The notes: generated by a model not told the origin, from the letters alone. DNA of 64,000 nt from Trissonchulus latispiculum (GCA_030248195.1 JASAND010010634.1:18630-82629), one strand, 5' to 3'; positions 11,441 to 24,700 are shown, counted from the stretch's first letter. Made by a program: numbers and translations.

Positions 11441-14400
11441 CTATGAATAAATTTATAAATATAAACAAATAAAGACGAAAATTTTGATAGTGATCGTGAG
11501 AAACTTTCAGAAACAGGACACTGGCAAAGCAACAGAGCAGTTGAAGATATAGGAGCAAAGCAAATTAAATTCAAAGATAAAGTTTGACCACTGTTGCTGC
11601 CAATTATTGGCTTGGTGCTGGGAGGCTTTTGTCATATTACTTATAATTTAGAGAAATCACGGACCACAGGCACTTAAATGTTTTCAATTAAACAAAAATG
11701 TCGTTTTGAACTAAAACTGCTAAGTTTGTTCAATTCTTTAAACATATTTTACTAAAAATTCTGAGAAAGTAGGAATTTTAAATCGTTGTGAAAAATTTAC
11801 TTATATATATGTTATGGATTTTTTGCTGATTCCTTTTTGCTTCTTCTTTGTATCTTGTTTTGGAGTTTGTTTTGTTTCTCGAGAGTTTAAGACCTCTCTG
11901 TAAAGTCTCCACGTGTTTACTTCTGCTGATAGCTAAAAGATGAAAGCAAAATACCCTTTCCTGCACTTCTGGATGATCACACATGTACAAAATTGACCAC
12001 TGCAAAGTTGTAACCGTAGTTTCAAATCCAGCCACGAACATATCTGCCAAGGCAGCCAGCAATTGAGAATCCGAAAAGCTTGTAGACATTTGCCCAGTGT
12101 TCTCCAGCTTTCGTTTTCGCTTTAGAAAAGCTTCCGTATAATCTCGATAGGACTCTATACAGTAAATCTCATGTTGCGTTATCATCTACCTCAAAGTCAT
12201 GAGTAAAATTTTTCAGTTTTGGCCCCTATTGTATGACACAATGGTATAATACTAAAAGTATAGAGCTTTCGTTGCTGTCTATTTAGCAACGGCCCTCAGT
12301 TGACAGCTTTATGAAAAAGCTTGGGACAGTATTTCCAAAAACAACTGAAAAAGGTAGCTACAGCCGTTTGATTGTTTTGGCAATTTGACACTTGCTATGT
12401 GGACATTTGGAACACGAAAGCTTTTGGAACCATAATTGAAGGAGACACGGATAATAAAAGGGGTTGAACGTTTTCAATTGTTTTCAATTGACTGACACTA
12501 AGAAACTAACTTCAGTTGACTGACGTTAAGAAACTAAGGTCAAGAGAAAACCTATTGCATAAATATTTTTATTTAGCTAGAGCCGAAATACCTATTGTGG
12601 GATTATAATACCTTTAGCGTGTATTTTTGCTACAGTTGTCAAAAATCCCCTATCTTCAACGCAGGCCTAGCTATACACTATTTTTTGAAAACCCAATATG
12701 CAAATTAGGACGACTATTGGGTATTCAAGCTGCAGAATCGCTTACCGTGTCGCAGTTGTCAACTGTCAGCAATCGCAAACATTGCATATGTTTGGTCACC
12801 AGTGCTGCTAGGAAGCAGGACATTGTGGGAATTTAGGAAAAAGTAGGATGGAATAGTCAAGACAATGTTTCAAGATCTGTTTGTTCATAGAAGAAAAGCT
12901 TCTCCTTTCATTGGAAGCTAACTTTTTGGGAAAACCCACCCCGTTTGGAGCGGGATATGCAACACCCCAACCAGACTGCACTACACAGACCTCTTCCTCT
13001 TGATATAAACATTTATCTTAATTACATATCATATCACCAATTCTTGATATCATAATTGCTAGGAGAAACTAACTAATTCGACCTCAAGAAATCAAATTAA
13101 AGATAGGTCAGCTTGGAACAATTGATGATGATAAGGTTGTTAGCTATGACAGTAGATAAGTAAGGTAACAGATTATTTGCTTTGCAGTGAGCGAGCAAAA
13201 GTATATAAAGTGTACCATAAGAGCTGTTATCAGGTAGTGTGCTACTTGTAGTTTTTACGTGGTCTGCAGAGGAATGATGCCCTTTTGAGGCCTACTTGTT
13301 AGGTATATGTATTGGATATAAAACAAAATTGAAATAATTGAACATGTGTTTGAGGTTGCTTTTTCATTGCAACAATTCCATAAACTTCGGTCGTAAATCA
13401 CGAACAACCAGGACAATCCCAACTAATAAATTAACAAACTCTCCCCACACATGACATGCAAAACTAATTTGTGTAAAATCAAGAATTCCACGCTCTAAGT
13501 GATTTTCACGTTGGGCATCCCAAGTAGGGGAGAACGAGATCAGGTGACTTTAGAAGAGCTAGATGACTTTTTGGATTTAAACCCTATCCATTAGTACGCA
13601 GGCAGATTTTAATGGATAATAGCTGCTGTCAAGCTGTATACAGAAGTAATATATTTCAATGCTCAAGTTGTTCTTGAAAAACACTAATGGCACATGCTAA
13701 TCGGATTGGCGCAAACGGAAGAGGCATGAGAAATCAGACTACATGGTTCTAATCGCTTTCGCTATCAGAAATTGCCTGTGGGCACAATATGCCCGAATAA
13801 AGACAACTCGTTTGCTTTTTTAATATTCCAAAAGCAGTCATATGTGACATTATATGTAACTGGCTTCCTCCTGTTTTTTGAAATGCAATTCTCCCAATAA
13901 ATTATGCTAAATTAATCTTACCAATAATTATTGTTTAAGAAAATTTTGCTGAATAAGCATTCCAACGAAACTCTAAGCTTTTCCAAAGTCCAGCTCTTGA
14001 CTGAGCTTGACTGATAAGTACATAATATGTGCCTACCTGTTTCAAAGTCAATTTCTTCTTCATGTTGCTTTATTTGTTTCAGAAGAAACTTATCCATGAC
14101 GTCCTTGTAGATCATTACCTTCTTCATGCCCAGACCGTCAGGTATAATGTACTGAAGGAAGGGCAAAAACGTTAATAGGTTTGCTTTCTGTATCACGACG
14201 AAGTATTCTAAAACAGTAGCATTCCTAAATTGTTAAATTCTAAAATTTTAACACCTTGTACTTAACACTAACTTTATCGCTCATCTTCAATATAAAAGTC
14301 GCAAAACCAGCAGGAATGTAATGATAACAGGAATTACCACAAGCGCATACACTAATATCAGATTTTCAGCCAGTCAGCTTAATACGATTACTTATAACTT

Positions 14401-17400
14401 TTCTAAGTTTAAGCAATGATTAGACATCTTTATGCAGTAACAGTAACGAAAACTTGCCAACTGTTGACAATTGGCAAGTTTGCAGTTAATGCTTCAATCC
14501 GAACACTTTAAGTATATAGGAATAGCGAGATTCCGCAGAGCTTATTAAATTTGATGAGTACAAAGTTTTTTGGCACGGGAGCTGTCTCAGTTGGAACCTT
14601 GCTGACCAATCCTTGACAAAAGTAGGTGACTAGGTTAAAAAACAGAAGGTCTATCCTTATGCATGTGTAATGAAGTTGATTTGATCTGAATTGAAATTTG
14701 CTTTTCTCTTGACCCTGGTTCAACCTAGTTGGGTAGGGCTCGATTAGCAACTTGATCCTTTACACGGAGGGTCAGCGCGTCTGCTGAGATCAGCAAACTT
14801 AGACACAGGATGCCCAAAAGGTGATTTTTCCAAAATTGGGTATCCTTGTAGCCAACCCGGATGGGGTCCTGGTTGTGAGTTCGTTTAGAGATGGGGGAAA
14901 TAATTCGCTGGATATTAATGGAGACAAGCGGGGTCGATGCTTGTCTTTCTTCTGGACTAGGCTTAAGGGTATTAGTTCACAACGGTGAGTTCTGATACGT
15001 ATCTTGATAAGCTAATCAAGATAGACAGCTGGGTAATTCTTCTTGACTCCTTCGCTGGACCGGGGGGTATGGGATCTCTAGCTCGAGATGTCTCACTTAC
15101 TTGTACTGGGGGGCAAAATGCTGATCCTGATCCAATGATCCGGTCCGATGTTGATTCCCTAATTCGAACGCTTGTTGAGGCACAATTCAATTTATTAATG
15201 ATTATTACAATTCTTGACAGTTACAGTAACTTAATAATTGGATAGTAATAATAACACTAATTATGATAGCAATGACCAAAAGTAACACTCCACTGATTAC
15301 AGATTTGGACGTACAAATTGTAGGTTACAAGGTTGCCAGAGTTGCCAGTTTTAGAGTAAACTTTCTAACTAGTTTTAGTTGAGGGACAAGACTTTGGATT
15401 CTGACTCGTTACCGTTACCTCTTCTTCTTCTTTCTCTATACTATTATTCTCGCCTATTATACTCTACTGCTAAACTCTGTGCTTTCCCTATATGTTCGTG
15501 TTCGTGCTGTCTTTCTCTTTATCAGTCCTCTAGACAAGGACAAGAATAGTAATAATAATAATTAAAGATAATATTAATGATGATAGTGATAGTTAACAGA
15601 TACGCACAAATTCCGGTCCCTGGGTGAGCCCAAGAATGCTGTTCCAATCTCCTGTAGCGGAGCACACAGCGCACAGTTCCCGGATGCTATTCGGAAAACC
15701 TGAGGGGTCGAACACAGGGGTCGGTCTGGTTGGGAGATGCCTGGTGCGGTTATATAAACTTCAACAATAAATTAATTTAAATTATTAAATTATCTTCTTT
15801 TAAATCTTCCTATCTTCGTTACAAAATACAGAGCAGTTAGGCAAGAATGGTGGGGATAACAACCCCCTCGGTAAGAATGACGAAAATCAGAGTGAAACTC
15901 ATCTTTTGGAAGTTGAAAGGATAAAGTTCAATTTGTAAGAATCGAAAAAGAATGTTAAGACAGTTCCTTTAGGGTTTAGGTCCCGTATTCAATTCCGGTG
16001 CTTTTCACAATCCGTCCCTGCCTTAACAGTTCCACCAAAGTTCGATCCGATTATCAATGTACCTTCACTAACTGATTCTGATCCGATTCACTGTCCACCA
16101 CAATTGTCCTTCTCATCTTTTGAATTGAAAGAATAAGGATCAATTTATGGTAATCAAAAAGAATGTTAAGTTCACTTCTTTAGGTTTTAGGTCCCGTATT
16201 CAATTCCGGTGCTTGACTCGCGGATAGTCTCTGCCTTAACCGTTCCACAAAAGGTCCGAATCGATTCTCAAAGTACCTTAGCAAACTGATTCTGATCCAA
16301 CCAATTATCCAAATATCTGCGTCATTCCTCTGGACTGATTACCAACAATCTGATCAATTAATATAAGCAATGAGACTCTGACTACTGACAGTTCTGAGCT
16401 TGATTCCGGCAGGACATATGAGAGTTCCGCACCTGAATCAAATGGGTTAAAACCCATTAGTACAAGTTATAGGTGCGGGATTCGAACCCAGCAACCATTA
16501 CTCACTTTCTGGCTTTCTGAGATTAAAACTGAACTTGCGAGATTTGAATTGCTCATAGCAATTAATTTTTTAGACAAAATTAGCACTAAATTGAAAGATT
16601 CGAACAGTACATCAGCGTTCTGGAGGTACTTTAACAAAAATGCTGTTTCTAGGCAATTTCCTGCAATTCCATGCAGAAAATTGCAATAACAATGCGATTT
16701 CACTCCGTATGTTCTATTTCCGCACTGTTCCAAGTTGGAACACCAGGACAAACGTAGATTCGTACTTTTTAACAACTTGGTACTGACTAAATAATTTGTG
16801 GTGGTTTTTATACTCGTATAGAACAATTGCGTAAAATTTATAACAACATCAAGATACTTGGGGCCCTTTTCTGGCCCCGGAGTTCAGGGCAGTAACAACT
16901 CCTTGTTATTGAAATATTACATGACTTGAAACCAAAAATAGTAAAAGATTAAGAGGTTGGTTTGATTAGAAGATGGTTCGTTTTGTCCTATCCATATTCC
17001 TACGTAATTAATTGTAATTCTTACTATTTCAGGTATATTACTCCACATTACACAAATTACAGTATTTTGCTCTTTCACATGCTCATTATTGCCATTTACG
17101 GATTCCGTACCGAATGTGAACTTTGTACTTCAATTTTGTGAGTATACAATCATAATTTTGGCCAATTTGACTTTGTAAACTGACTTAAACGTGAAATAAA
17201 TCGAAGTTTTAAACAAAGTTGTTATTACCGACTGAACTTGAGCATGGCCAGACTTATCAGGCTAAAAATGGCAATATAGGCATTTATTTACTTCAAAACG
17301 AAAGTAACAGCGCCTTGCGGTCATTATTACTGCCTAACTATAAATAAGTATGGACTGAATGGACTAAAAATGACAATAACTAAATTTATTTGTTTAAAAC

Positions 17401-20400
17401 TAAAAGAGACAGCACCTTTAATTGCGAATTGTAACTAATACTAGTCTTCCGTGTTACTGCTGCACTGCTTTCATGTGAAGAGTTCGAAAATCGTAGTTTT
17501 TTGTAAGAACCACATTTACTTAACACAAACTGACTGTCCTTGAGATTCCCTTCATGCGATTCGTCCGCACTCTCAATACAGAGTAACTTACGCGGACGAA
17601 TCAAGGATATCCCAATATAGACAACCAAAGACCTAATACAGGGTCCCCGTGACCTTAGATCCTGACGTCCATACTTCATTTGCATATCTCCTATTCCAAG
17701 CCAAAAGCTAAATTGCCCACGTAATTCTGCATCTACCAACTTTCTGACAGGCATACAAGACGTGGTTGTCAGAAACTATGTTACCTTCTATTATTTTCCA
17801 ATTTACAAGCTAAATCCTAATGTGATTTTGGTGCTTCACGCATGCCACGCGTACAGACAGTCGTTATACACTCAGACGATCACATTCCCAATTATTTCAG
17901 TCAATCGTATCATGCAAACTGTAACATTCACGTACTTCTTGAACAAGCTCATACTTAACTACGTATTCTTGAACAAACTAATTCTTAACTACGTATTCTC
18001 CTAGTTAAACAATCTTTTGACAGCATTTACACGAACATGTAGATTAATGATTAATAAACATTCATACTACACTTATACAACATTTAGACTAGAATACACT
18101 CATGTCACATCCAGGATATATTTGTTTATACAAACCACAAACATACCTTTATCCTGCTTAATATCTGAGTTCTTGCTCACTCGGCGGTGCTCGCAACCTT
18201 CGTCGAACAGAAGGAGTTTCCGCGAGTCATGATGCACATATAGTCACATAAGTTTACATAAAAGTCATTCATACACTCACACATACAGTCATACAAGTTC
18301 TTAGCTAATTATTACTTAACTATTTTCTAGTTGCAAACATAATTACAACTACAAATAAGACAAAACCCTATACTAGCTATAGCTAATGTTATTCGTTTCG
18401 TAACTATTATTTTAAATGTATCTTAACAACATTAATTATTAAATTATGAGAATTTTCTTGTGAAAACTTTTGGTGCGAGTTTTAACATTTTAAAACTCGG
18501 CTTTTAGCGCAGAAGTTTGATAAGTTTGTAGTATTTTGGAAAGTATTTTTTGGGAAACTTTATGAAAGCCATGTGAGTAATGATTGCCAAGTAATCATTA
18601 CTACAAAAACTACTACACATTATTAATGTTAATACATAAAGAAATGGGCAGGGAAGCCGGTCATTCCCTTTTAAAACTTCTTAACAATTAATTAATTAAA
18701 AAATAAAAAAAACAGCTCATAGCTTTTAGAATTCGGATTAAATGTCCTAAATTTTTAAAGACCTGTTACTTTTAGGAACAGACCTAAAGCTGAAATAAAC
18801 GACATAATACAGAACACTGAATTTCTGGGTTAATTGCGCCTTGATTAACGATATGGCCGGCAACTCCTAGATGCCGGCTGTGGGGAACACACCTTAAAAC
18901 TAGCTCATATTCTTCTAAGGGTCGTACCTTTGGAGACCCACTAACTCACTCCTAAGTGGTGGGGTCCCCACTCATTTCTTCCCAAAAAGCTACAAATTAC
19001 ATTATCATTTTCTGGCCTCTAAGGCCCTAATAAAAACGTGATTTCTAGATCGTGGCTTAACCGAAGAATCAGATAAAAACGTGAAATGAAATAAAGACTA
19101 GGCAAATTTCAAGACCCCCATCGCACAGGAGGAGTTTACATGAGTTACCTTCTGAAGAAAATTATAAAATTAAAAGATGAAATAATAAATAAGGGACAAA
19201 ACTCAAGACCTCCATCGGACAGGAGGGGTTTACATGAGCTGCCCCGCAATATAAAATCATAAAATAAGATTATAAAATCAAATAAAACTGGCCTTGGGCC
19301 CACTCATGCTAGACAACTAAAAATTGGCCAGAAGGCCTCGCATCAAAAAGGGATAAAGTACTGCCCGTAGGCTCAAAATGGTACATAAAAAAGCTTGGCC
19401 CGAAGGCCCGTATAATATAAAAAAAAATTGGCCGAAAGGCCCAACAATACATGTATAAAAATTGGCCCGAAGGCCCACAATAATAGAAAAATATGGCCAA
19501 AAAGGTGGCCTTTGTTTTCCTCCTAATTTTTAATCCTCGTTTCAAATCTCGGCCAGGTATAAAACACGTATTTGGCCCTCAGTTGTGTGTGTTCGCTGTG
19601 AAACTCAATTTTCTTTTCTAGCCCGAAGGCTAGAAAAGTCCCTAATCTTTTTACCTAACCTGGGAGGGTGTGCTTATTCTCCGTGCCAAAACTCTGGCAC
19701 ACAGCGGAGACACACCATGGGAGGGGGGAGAAAAGCAACCTCCTGAGGTTGCTGCTCAAGCGAACACTGACAATTCTGAAAAATTTTGGGCCGAGCTGAC
19801 ACCTCTCTGACAGCTCGGTGACAGGTCATTAAATCGGGTCGGGGCGGACTTTTCCTTTGTTTTTAAGGCAAAGCTTGCCACCTTTGCATTTGGGGCGCAG
19901 CGGCGGGTTGAGCCAGATGGCCATCGGGGTCGAAATTAATGAGATTTAGAGAATATTACCCCCAACTGACCCATTTTTGATAAATTTTGGGTGCTGAAAC
20001 TCAGCGAAACTTTGCGAAATTTTCTTTAACACATAAAGGTAACCAAAGGGAAAACTTCGTGAAGTTTCGTAACTTTGTCGAATTATTACGATAGATATAC
20101 AATTTTTCGTGAGTTTAAATTTATATCACCATAAACTACGTACTTATCTACCTATTACTAGCTAATCATTTTAATTTTTATATTATTAATGAGGGAGATT
20201 AGCCCCCTCTAATCGGCATGACTTGGACTGATACTACTATTTTCCTTCTCTTTCTTTGTTGGCCTTGTCCTCGGCCAAAAGTTCAAGCGAGGACAACTGC
20301 TAGGCCCTGGAAGAAAGAGGCCTAGCAGAATGGAAAGGAAAAGAAAACAACACCTGACTGAGGTGTAGTCTAGGAGGTAGACAACCTCCTAGGCAATAAA

Positions 20401-23400
20401 AAAGGAAAGACTTGACTTATGTCAAACCAAAGAAGAGAACCTTTTTAGAACACTCCTTTTTGGAGTGATAAGATTACGAAATAAAAAGTAATCTTATAAA
20501 AACATTTTCGCTTATAACTGTCTTATTTTTGGGAGTTGAAAAGTCGGGTTTGGCTTTTTGGAATCAGGATCAAATTCTCTTTCATGTGAGCCCAAGTCAT
20601 GTTTCCGACCAAAATTACAAAATTTAACCAAATATTAACTAAATATCACTAATTATCATTTATTAACCTTATCTAACTACGTACTTAGCTATTCAGTACC
20701 TAACATTGAACCATCTTCTAACAATTTGCTATTTTTCAATGGTTTTCAGTGCTGGCATTCTCTATTGGCACTTAAATTCCAACTTTGAGAACATAAAAGA
20801 CCTTTTATTTCTCTAATGAAAACTGGGGAACATTTCTACAATTGGTTATTAGGCATCTCCGACCGGAAAGAAGGGGTATTGAGAGTCCTATCTCGGACTT
20901 AATAAGAGTAACTACCCTTTCAACTGGGATTTGTAATTTAGTGTTAGTAAGGGGATTAGTACAATTAAAGGCTGTTAAACTTCCGTTAACTATTAAAACT
21001 GGTTTCTCAATTGATTTGTGTCCACTGCGTGTTCGATTGCCTTTGCTACTTACTTATTTAATGCTTAAATCGAAAACCTTAGTCCCTAACTGAATGAATA
21101 GTAATTTCTACTTGGCAACTCTGGCAAATCAGGACAAGGCATAACAAAAATACATCCAATAATCTTGAACATTGATTCCAATCAGATCAATCATTACCGA
21201 ACTAGGAACGTTCACCTCCCTTGCAACTGAAGAATTCATTTCTTCGCACGATTCTTTATCTGCCATTTAGTTTTCAAATTCACTTTTTAACCTTTATAAA
21301 ACTCCTTTCATTACACATGCCGTTTATCTGTATACTGAAAATTCGGTGGACTGTGAGTGCATGCTTAAACTTAATTAAAAAGTTTTGGAAAAATGAAATA
21401 GCTTCAACAAACATAACGAGTGTGTTATCGCGCTGTCTGCACTTTCTGTGAACTACAATAGATTTGAGCTAAAGATGAAGAAATTACAATTTTTAAAGAA
21501 TTTTGTTGTCACTCACACTCGCTTGCCCGCCACTCACTTGAGTTATTGGTTTTTCAGATTCTGCAATGTGCTTAGATAATTAGTACAATATGCGCGTTGT
21601 GCGCAAAAATAGACTTATGAAGCACTTGTAGAGTTTGAGAAATATAAGCAAACCGGAAAAGGCAACTCGCAAAACGTTTTGAAATTAGTCTACGCTCCAA
21701 GCCAGGCCCAGTATAAGCACAAATTCAAACAATACTTTTTAGATAAATATTTTAATATACTATTAACTCAGCTCACCTGCGACTGTTTGTTGATATTCGT
21801 TAAATTCACTGTTAGACGACTCGAAAGTTCTTCCAAAAAGTAAGCTTATAACAGTGTTAACAACGCACACTTTAAGTGATAAACTGATATCAATGGGAGT
21901 TCCTTCATTTTGACCAATATCGTTAATAAAACTATCAATCTAAAACAACTACAGCTATCACAGCTTTACAACGGAAACAGCACGACATGCTGTTTACTTC
22001 TAGCGAACATAACGTGACTGGGACACCAGCTAATGGACGCTCCGTGTGGGAGGTTTATACCCACAAATTTCTGCGACGTTCTAACAAGAGTAAGTGATAG
22101 CAAGACTACGACACTGGTACTTTTCCTTGTGTAATTGGTCTGTCGCTCGGTACATTAAGGCAGACACCTCGGGATTGGTGACGGTTAACACTGTTAAACC
22201 TTGGATCTATTATTTAAAGATTAGACGGATTGGGGATTTGCCCGAAAAACAATTTTGCCAAAATTGCCGTTATTTTATTTCGAGCAACAACTTCCCCAAA
22301 ACCACTTTGGTTCGCAGTTCGCAGTTTTGCGGAAGGACATTTTCTTGGCTTTGGCTAAAAAAGTTCCAGACTCGAGCAAATTCAATGCAACGTTGCAAAA
22401 TTTAGTGTTGCCGTGAATTTGGCGAATTTTCCGAAGCATTCAGACCCGTTAAGGCAAATCTAAAAAATGCCCTCGGCCAACACGCCCTTTATTGTGGGGC
22501 AGAAAAAACGAATTTTGGCTGCTTTACAGCTTTGAGAAATCGATGTTTAACGATTGATGGTTTGTATTTAGCAGGTATGTCAGAAATATTTAGCTAGTTT
22601 TTCTGCTGATTCTAGTAGTTTTACAAACTCATGTGAGCCATACCTGAACGGGAGCTCAAATTTCACTGACCCTTGTGGAAGCAAATTTGGGTACCCCTTG
22701 TGAGAGCGAATGTTTTTAGGAGTAATTTTGAAAGCGGTTTTTAAGCGATTTTTGCTATTTTTGAACAAAAGACTGCTATTTTTTAGTAGAAACGCATTTT
22801 TCGGACGTTTTTTTGCAGAAAATAGTGATTTTAAGTAAAAAATTAGCCCTTGTGGGAGCAATGTTGCGACCATTTGTGGACGACTCCACCGAGGGGGGGG
22901 GGAATTTCCCCCCCTTTCCCTCCCTTGTCCACCTATGATGTGAACGCTGATTATAAGCTTTAAAATGATGTATAGAGCTCTTTCCAACTCCCAAATGTGT
23001 AAATTGCAGCGTTTCAAAAATCACTACACACCACAACCTTAAGTGGATCCATTTTTGGTCAGTTTTTTCTGCTTTCTCGAATATCGCTAATTTTACATAT
23101 TTTATTGTCCAAACGGTATTTTTAACGAGCTTTTAAAATTAAAAAATTAAAATCAGCTCTACGGTTAACGAGTAAAAATTCAGTAAGTTTATTTATCAAA
23201 AATGACCACACAAAAGGATACCCCCATGTTATGATAAGCAAGCATTGTTTACATTACTTCAAGGACAGGATAATCTGAAGAAAACTTAGGTGAAAGCGAA
23301 TATTACAGTTTTTGAGCATCTACAACAATGTTATGCCTTCGACTAAGGCATGTACTGGATCTAGCAGAATTACTTCATACTGTATCCGCTCCTCAATGAC

Positions 23401-24138
23401 TGATTTTCCAAATCCCAAATCACGCAATACTTGCAAAGTAAATCGCCTATGTTCCTTTTGTTCAGGACCATCATTTATGACCAGACCATATGCTCCACCT
23501 ATATTTGGAGGAAACAATCTAAGTTGGAAGCCAGTTTTACAGCCTTTACGATTTTGCAATAAAATTAGAATGCTGAATTATAGACTTGACAAGTAATGAC
23601 TTGTAAACCTTAAGTGAATATAATTCTTAATCTTCTTTTCTCCTTAAAAAGGATATTTCGCTACATGTTTCAATGAAACCTATATATATAGATAGATTTT
23701 TCTATAATGTCACTCCATAAACAGCTGGGGCATAACTGTAAATATCTTATTTATCATAACTTATCTTACAATAAAAGTAATGAATGTTAAGCGTTGGAAC
23801 TTACGTTGTACCCGCCTAAATGCATACTGATTTGGACGTCCGGAAAAATTATCCGCTTGCGTAATCAGGGCTTCCTTTACTACATCGATAGTATTCAGCG
23901 ATATCACTAACTGACTTCCAAAATACATACGGTAGATGGATCCGTACTTTTTGGCCCATTCACTCATAGTGTTGAATGGAGCATCATCCTTAAAAATTGT
24001 TAAATTGCCAATGATTGGCCAACTGAATGGTCCAGGTGGCAAACCGCTAGGTTCCCTAAACCACGTATATAATATGCCCAAAATTGCCACTATTGCAGCG
24101 ATCAAAGCTGGAAGCATTGCTAAAACAAACATAAGCAT
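10928..24138 (-). CDS. Cytochrome P450 gene A, CYP2-like (six exons)
   Basis: Probable microsomal monooxygenase: a haem-thiolate enzyme that uses electrons from NADPH-P450 reductase to oxidise small lipophilic substrates. Exons, in order, are 24138-23805, 23498-23374, 21939-21777, 14207-14037, 12154-11955 and 11440-10928. All introns are GT-AG and phases agree, giving 501 codons plus stop, the usual CYP2 length. Visible motifs are an N-terminal membrane anchor, the hinge PPGPFSWPIIGN, the I-helix oxygen motif AGFETT (306-311), ExxR as ESQR (361-364), FDPNRF (414-419) and the haem loop FSLGRRACLG (441-450, Cys448 as iron ligand). No broken residue was seen, so the gene looks functional. Intron 3 is long because a retroelement LTR lies in it. 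The substrate cannot be told. Exons 2-6 equal those of gene B in length, so the two are tandem paralogues. Confidence 0.93.
11955..12154 (-). CDS. P450 gene A exon 5 (I-helix)
   Basis: 200 nt. Carries LLAALADMFVAGFETT, the oxygen-activating I-helix. Acceptor TGTATAG, donor AAAGG|GTATTT. Confidence 0.92.
14037..14207 (-). CDS. P450 gene A exon 4
   Basis: 171 nt with phase-1 boundaries. Contains LPFLQYIIPDGLGMKK and ends EEEIDFETG. Donor ACAG|GTAGGC. Confidence 0.9.
16431..16510 (-). other. LTR module: tRNA T-arm-like box plus hairpin
   Basis: On the minus strand GGTTCGAATCCCGCACC, which resembles a tRNA T-arm and Pol III box B, is followed by a perfect hairpin AATGGGTT-TT-AACCCATT. CCGCACCT and AGGTGCGG pair outside it. 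The copy at 52.44-52.53 kb keeps both parts; the copy near 35.0 kb keeps the inner hairpin and only a degenerate box. Confidence 0.65.
17558..17602 (-). other. LTR hairpin presenting GTAAGT
   Basis: On the sense (minus) strand GATTCGTCCGC pairs with GCGGACGAATC around a loop that begins GTAAGTTAC. Homologous hairpins lie at 34297-34370 and 51431-51477. Confidence 0.7.
18190..18226 (-). other. LTR covarying hairpin, type B
   Basis: On the sense strand CTCG pairs with CGAG and CCTTC with GAAGG, with GGAAACT in the internal loop. Other copies pair CTCA with TGAG at the same place. Confidence 0.65.
18856..18878 (-). other. LTR hairpin GCCGGC
   Basis: Sense GCCGGCATC..GTTGCCGGC. The same hairpin is at 32971-32992 and 50284-50310. 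Confidence 0.7.
19101..19245 (-). other. Two tandem LTR hairpins, type A
   Basis: Two copies (19193-19245 and 19101-19149) of the module CTCATGTAAACYCCTCC .. GGAGG .. TTGA, about 95 bp apart. The upper copy has an outer stem, GGGGCA with TGTCCC. Confidence 0.7.
19326..19637 (-). other. Array of short hairpins, several with UUCG loops
   Basis: On the sense strand GGCC-TTCG-GGCC occurs at 19397-19409 and 19464-19476, and CTAGCC-TTCG-GGCTAG at 19618-19633. Related hairpins with altered loops lie at 19326-19337 and 19430-19442. C(UUCG)G is a well-known extra-stable RNA tetraloop. Confidence 0.7.
20368..20394 (-). other. LTR 5' hairpin
   Basis: Sense CTAGGAGG pairs with CCTCCTAG around TTGTCTA. 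The copy at 49080-49106 has CTGGGA/TCCCAG, so the third stem pair changes from A-T to G-C. Confidence 0.65.
21777..21939 (-). CDS. P450 gene A exon 3
   Basis: 163 nt, phase 0 to phase 1, with acceptor TTTTAG and donor GCAG|GTGAGC. It encodes the segment containing DISLSLKVCVVNTVISLLFG. It was found by matching exon 3 of gene B and has no ATG of its own. Confidence 0.9.
22605..22960. repeat. T-rich repeat-like segment with a long G run
   Basis: This part of P450 gene A intron 2 has CCCTTGTGRGAGC-like phrases twice, long T-rich runs and a G homopolymer near 22890. It resembles the 27.2-kb and 46.1-kb repeats in style, but I could not align it to them. Confidence 0.3.
23374..23498 (-). CDS. P450 gene A exon 2
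   Basis: 125 nt. Contains GLVINDGPEQKEHRRF, the C-helix segment; CYP2 members usually carry WKEQRRF here, so Trp is replaced by Glu-Gln. Acceptor ATATAG, donor GAA|GTAATT. Confidence 0.9.
23805..24138 (-). CDS. P450 gene A exon 1
   Basis: Codes residues 1-111: hydrophobic anchor, Pro-rich hinge, and the B-helix region ending FRRVQ. The donor is C|GTAAGT (phase 1). Start at the first in-frame ATG; an internal ATG seven codons later corresponds to the favoured start of gene B. Confidence 0.9.
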
Positions 24139-24164
24139 ACTGCATAGGCCCTATTTCGTTAAAG

Positions 24165-24700
24165 GTTAAACGGATTAGATTAAAATTAATCCGCATTAAA
24201 GAAATAGCACCTCGGATTAAACAGATTATGATTTAACACATCGAGTTAAACGAGATAATTAAATTCAATATTATTTCTTTAATGCACATAGGATTAAAAT
24301 TTTAATCTAATCCTGTCGTTTTATTCACTCTTCGATTAAAAAGTCAACGAATTTAGTTTTAATCCGATCTGATTATCCGCTGTTTCTTTAAAGATTAATT
24401 TTAATCCGTGTAATCCGTGTTTATGTTTTTCAACTGGTTTTTTAGTAGTCGTGCAGGAATGCGGACTAAACGAATTATAAGTTGGTGGCTTAAAAGTTTT
24501 AATCGGTGTTTCTTTAATGGCGAAAAAATGGAACAAAATTAACTCGTTTAGCTCGCGGATTCAAAATGGTCGGCCTAAACGAGTTAATTTTAGTCCGTTT
24601 AATCCATAATTAAAGAAATTGCAAATAAAATTTTAAGCCGGCTGATTTTTAATCTGTTTAATCCGACCAGTTTAATATTTAAAGAAATAAATGCTTATGG
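24165..24700. repeat. Array of TAATCC/GGATTA and TTTCTTTAA modules upstream of P450 gene A
   Basis: About ten TAATCC or GGATTA hexamers occur here, for example at 24172, 24187, 24214, 24291, 24308, 24360, 24402, 24411, 24600 and 24659. They are interspersed with TTTCTTTAA or its complement. TAATCC is the core site of K50 homeodomain proteins (Otx, Goosecoid and Bicoid type). The array begins about 35 bp upstream of the gene A start codon. Related arrays at 43020-43330 and 45890-45960 are not next to a P450 start, so a dispersed repeat is the simpler reading. Confidence 0.6.

Larger units (their letters stand above)
14665..20723 (-). mobile_element. Giant (~6 kb) LTR in intron 3 of P450 gene A
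   Basis: This minus-strand block aligns by eye with the plus-strand LTR at 47.2-54.0 kb over nearly its whole length. Shared landmarks include the start (TGTTAGAAGATGG), the AGCTAAGTACGTAG segment, the hairpins listed separately, and the 3' end CTTCATTACA. No gag follows on the minus strand below 14665, so it behaves as a solo LTR left by recombination. Short open frames inside it (for example 17386-17754) do not look like proteins. A target duplication could not be matched because the copies are old; ends are approximate to tens of bases. Confidence 0.75.

Noticed and set aside
13190..13330. Promoter with TATATAAAG near 13200
   Set aside because: No coding sequence follows on the plus strand, and the site lies in an intron of P450 gene A.
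17386..17754. 122-codon ORF as a real protein
   Set aside because: It lies in the giant LTR and crosses a conserved hairpin; the other LTR copies do not keep the frame.
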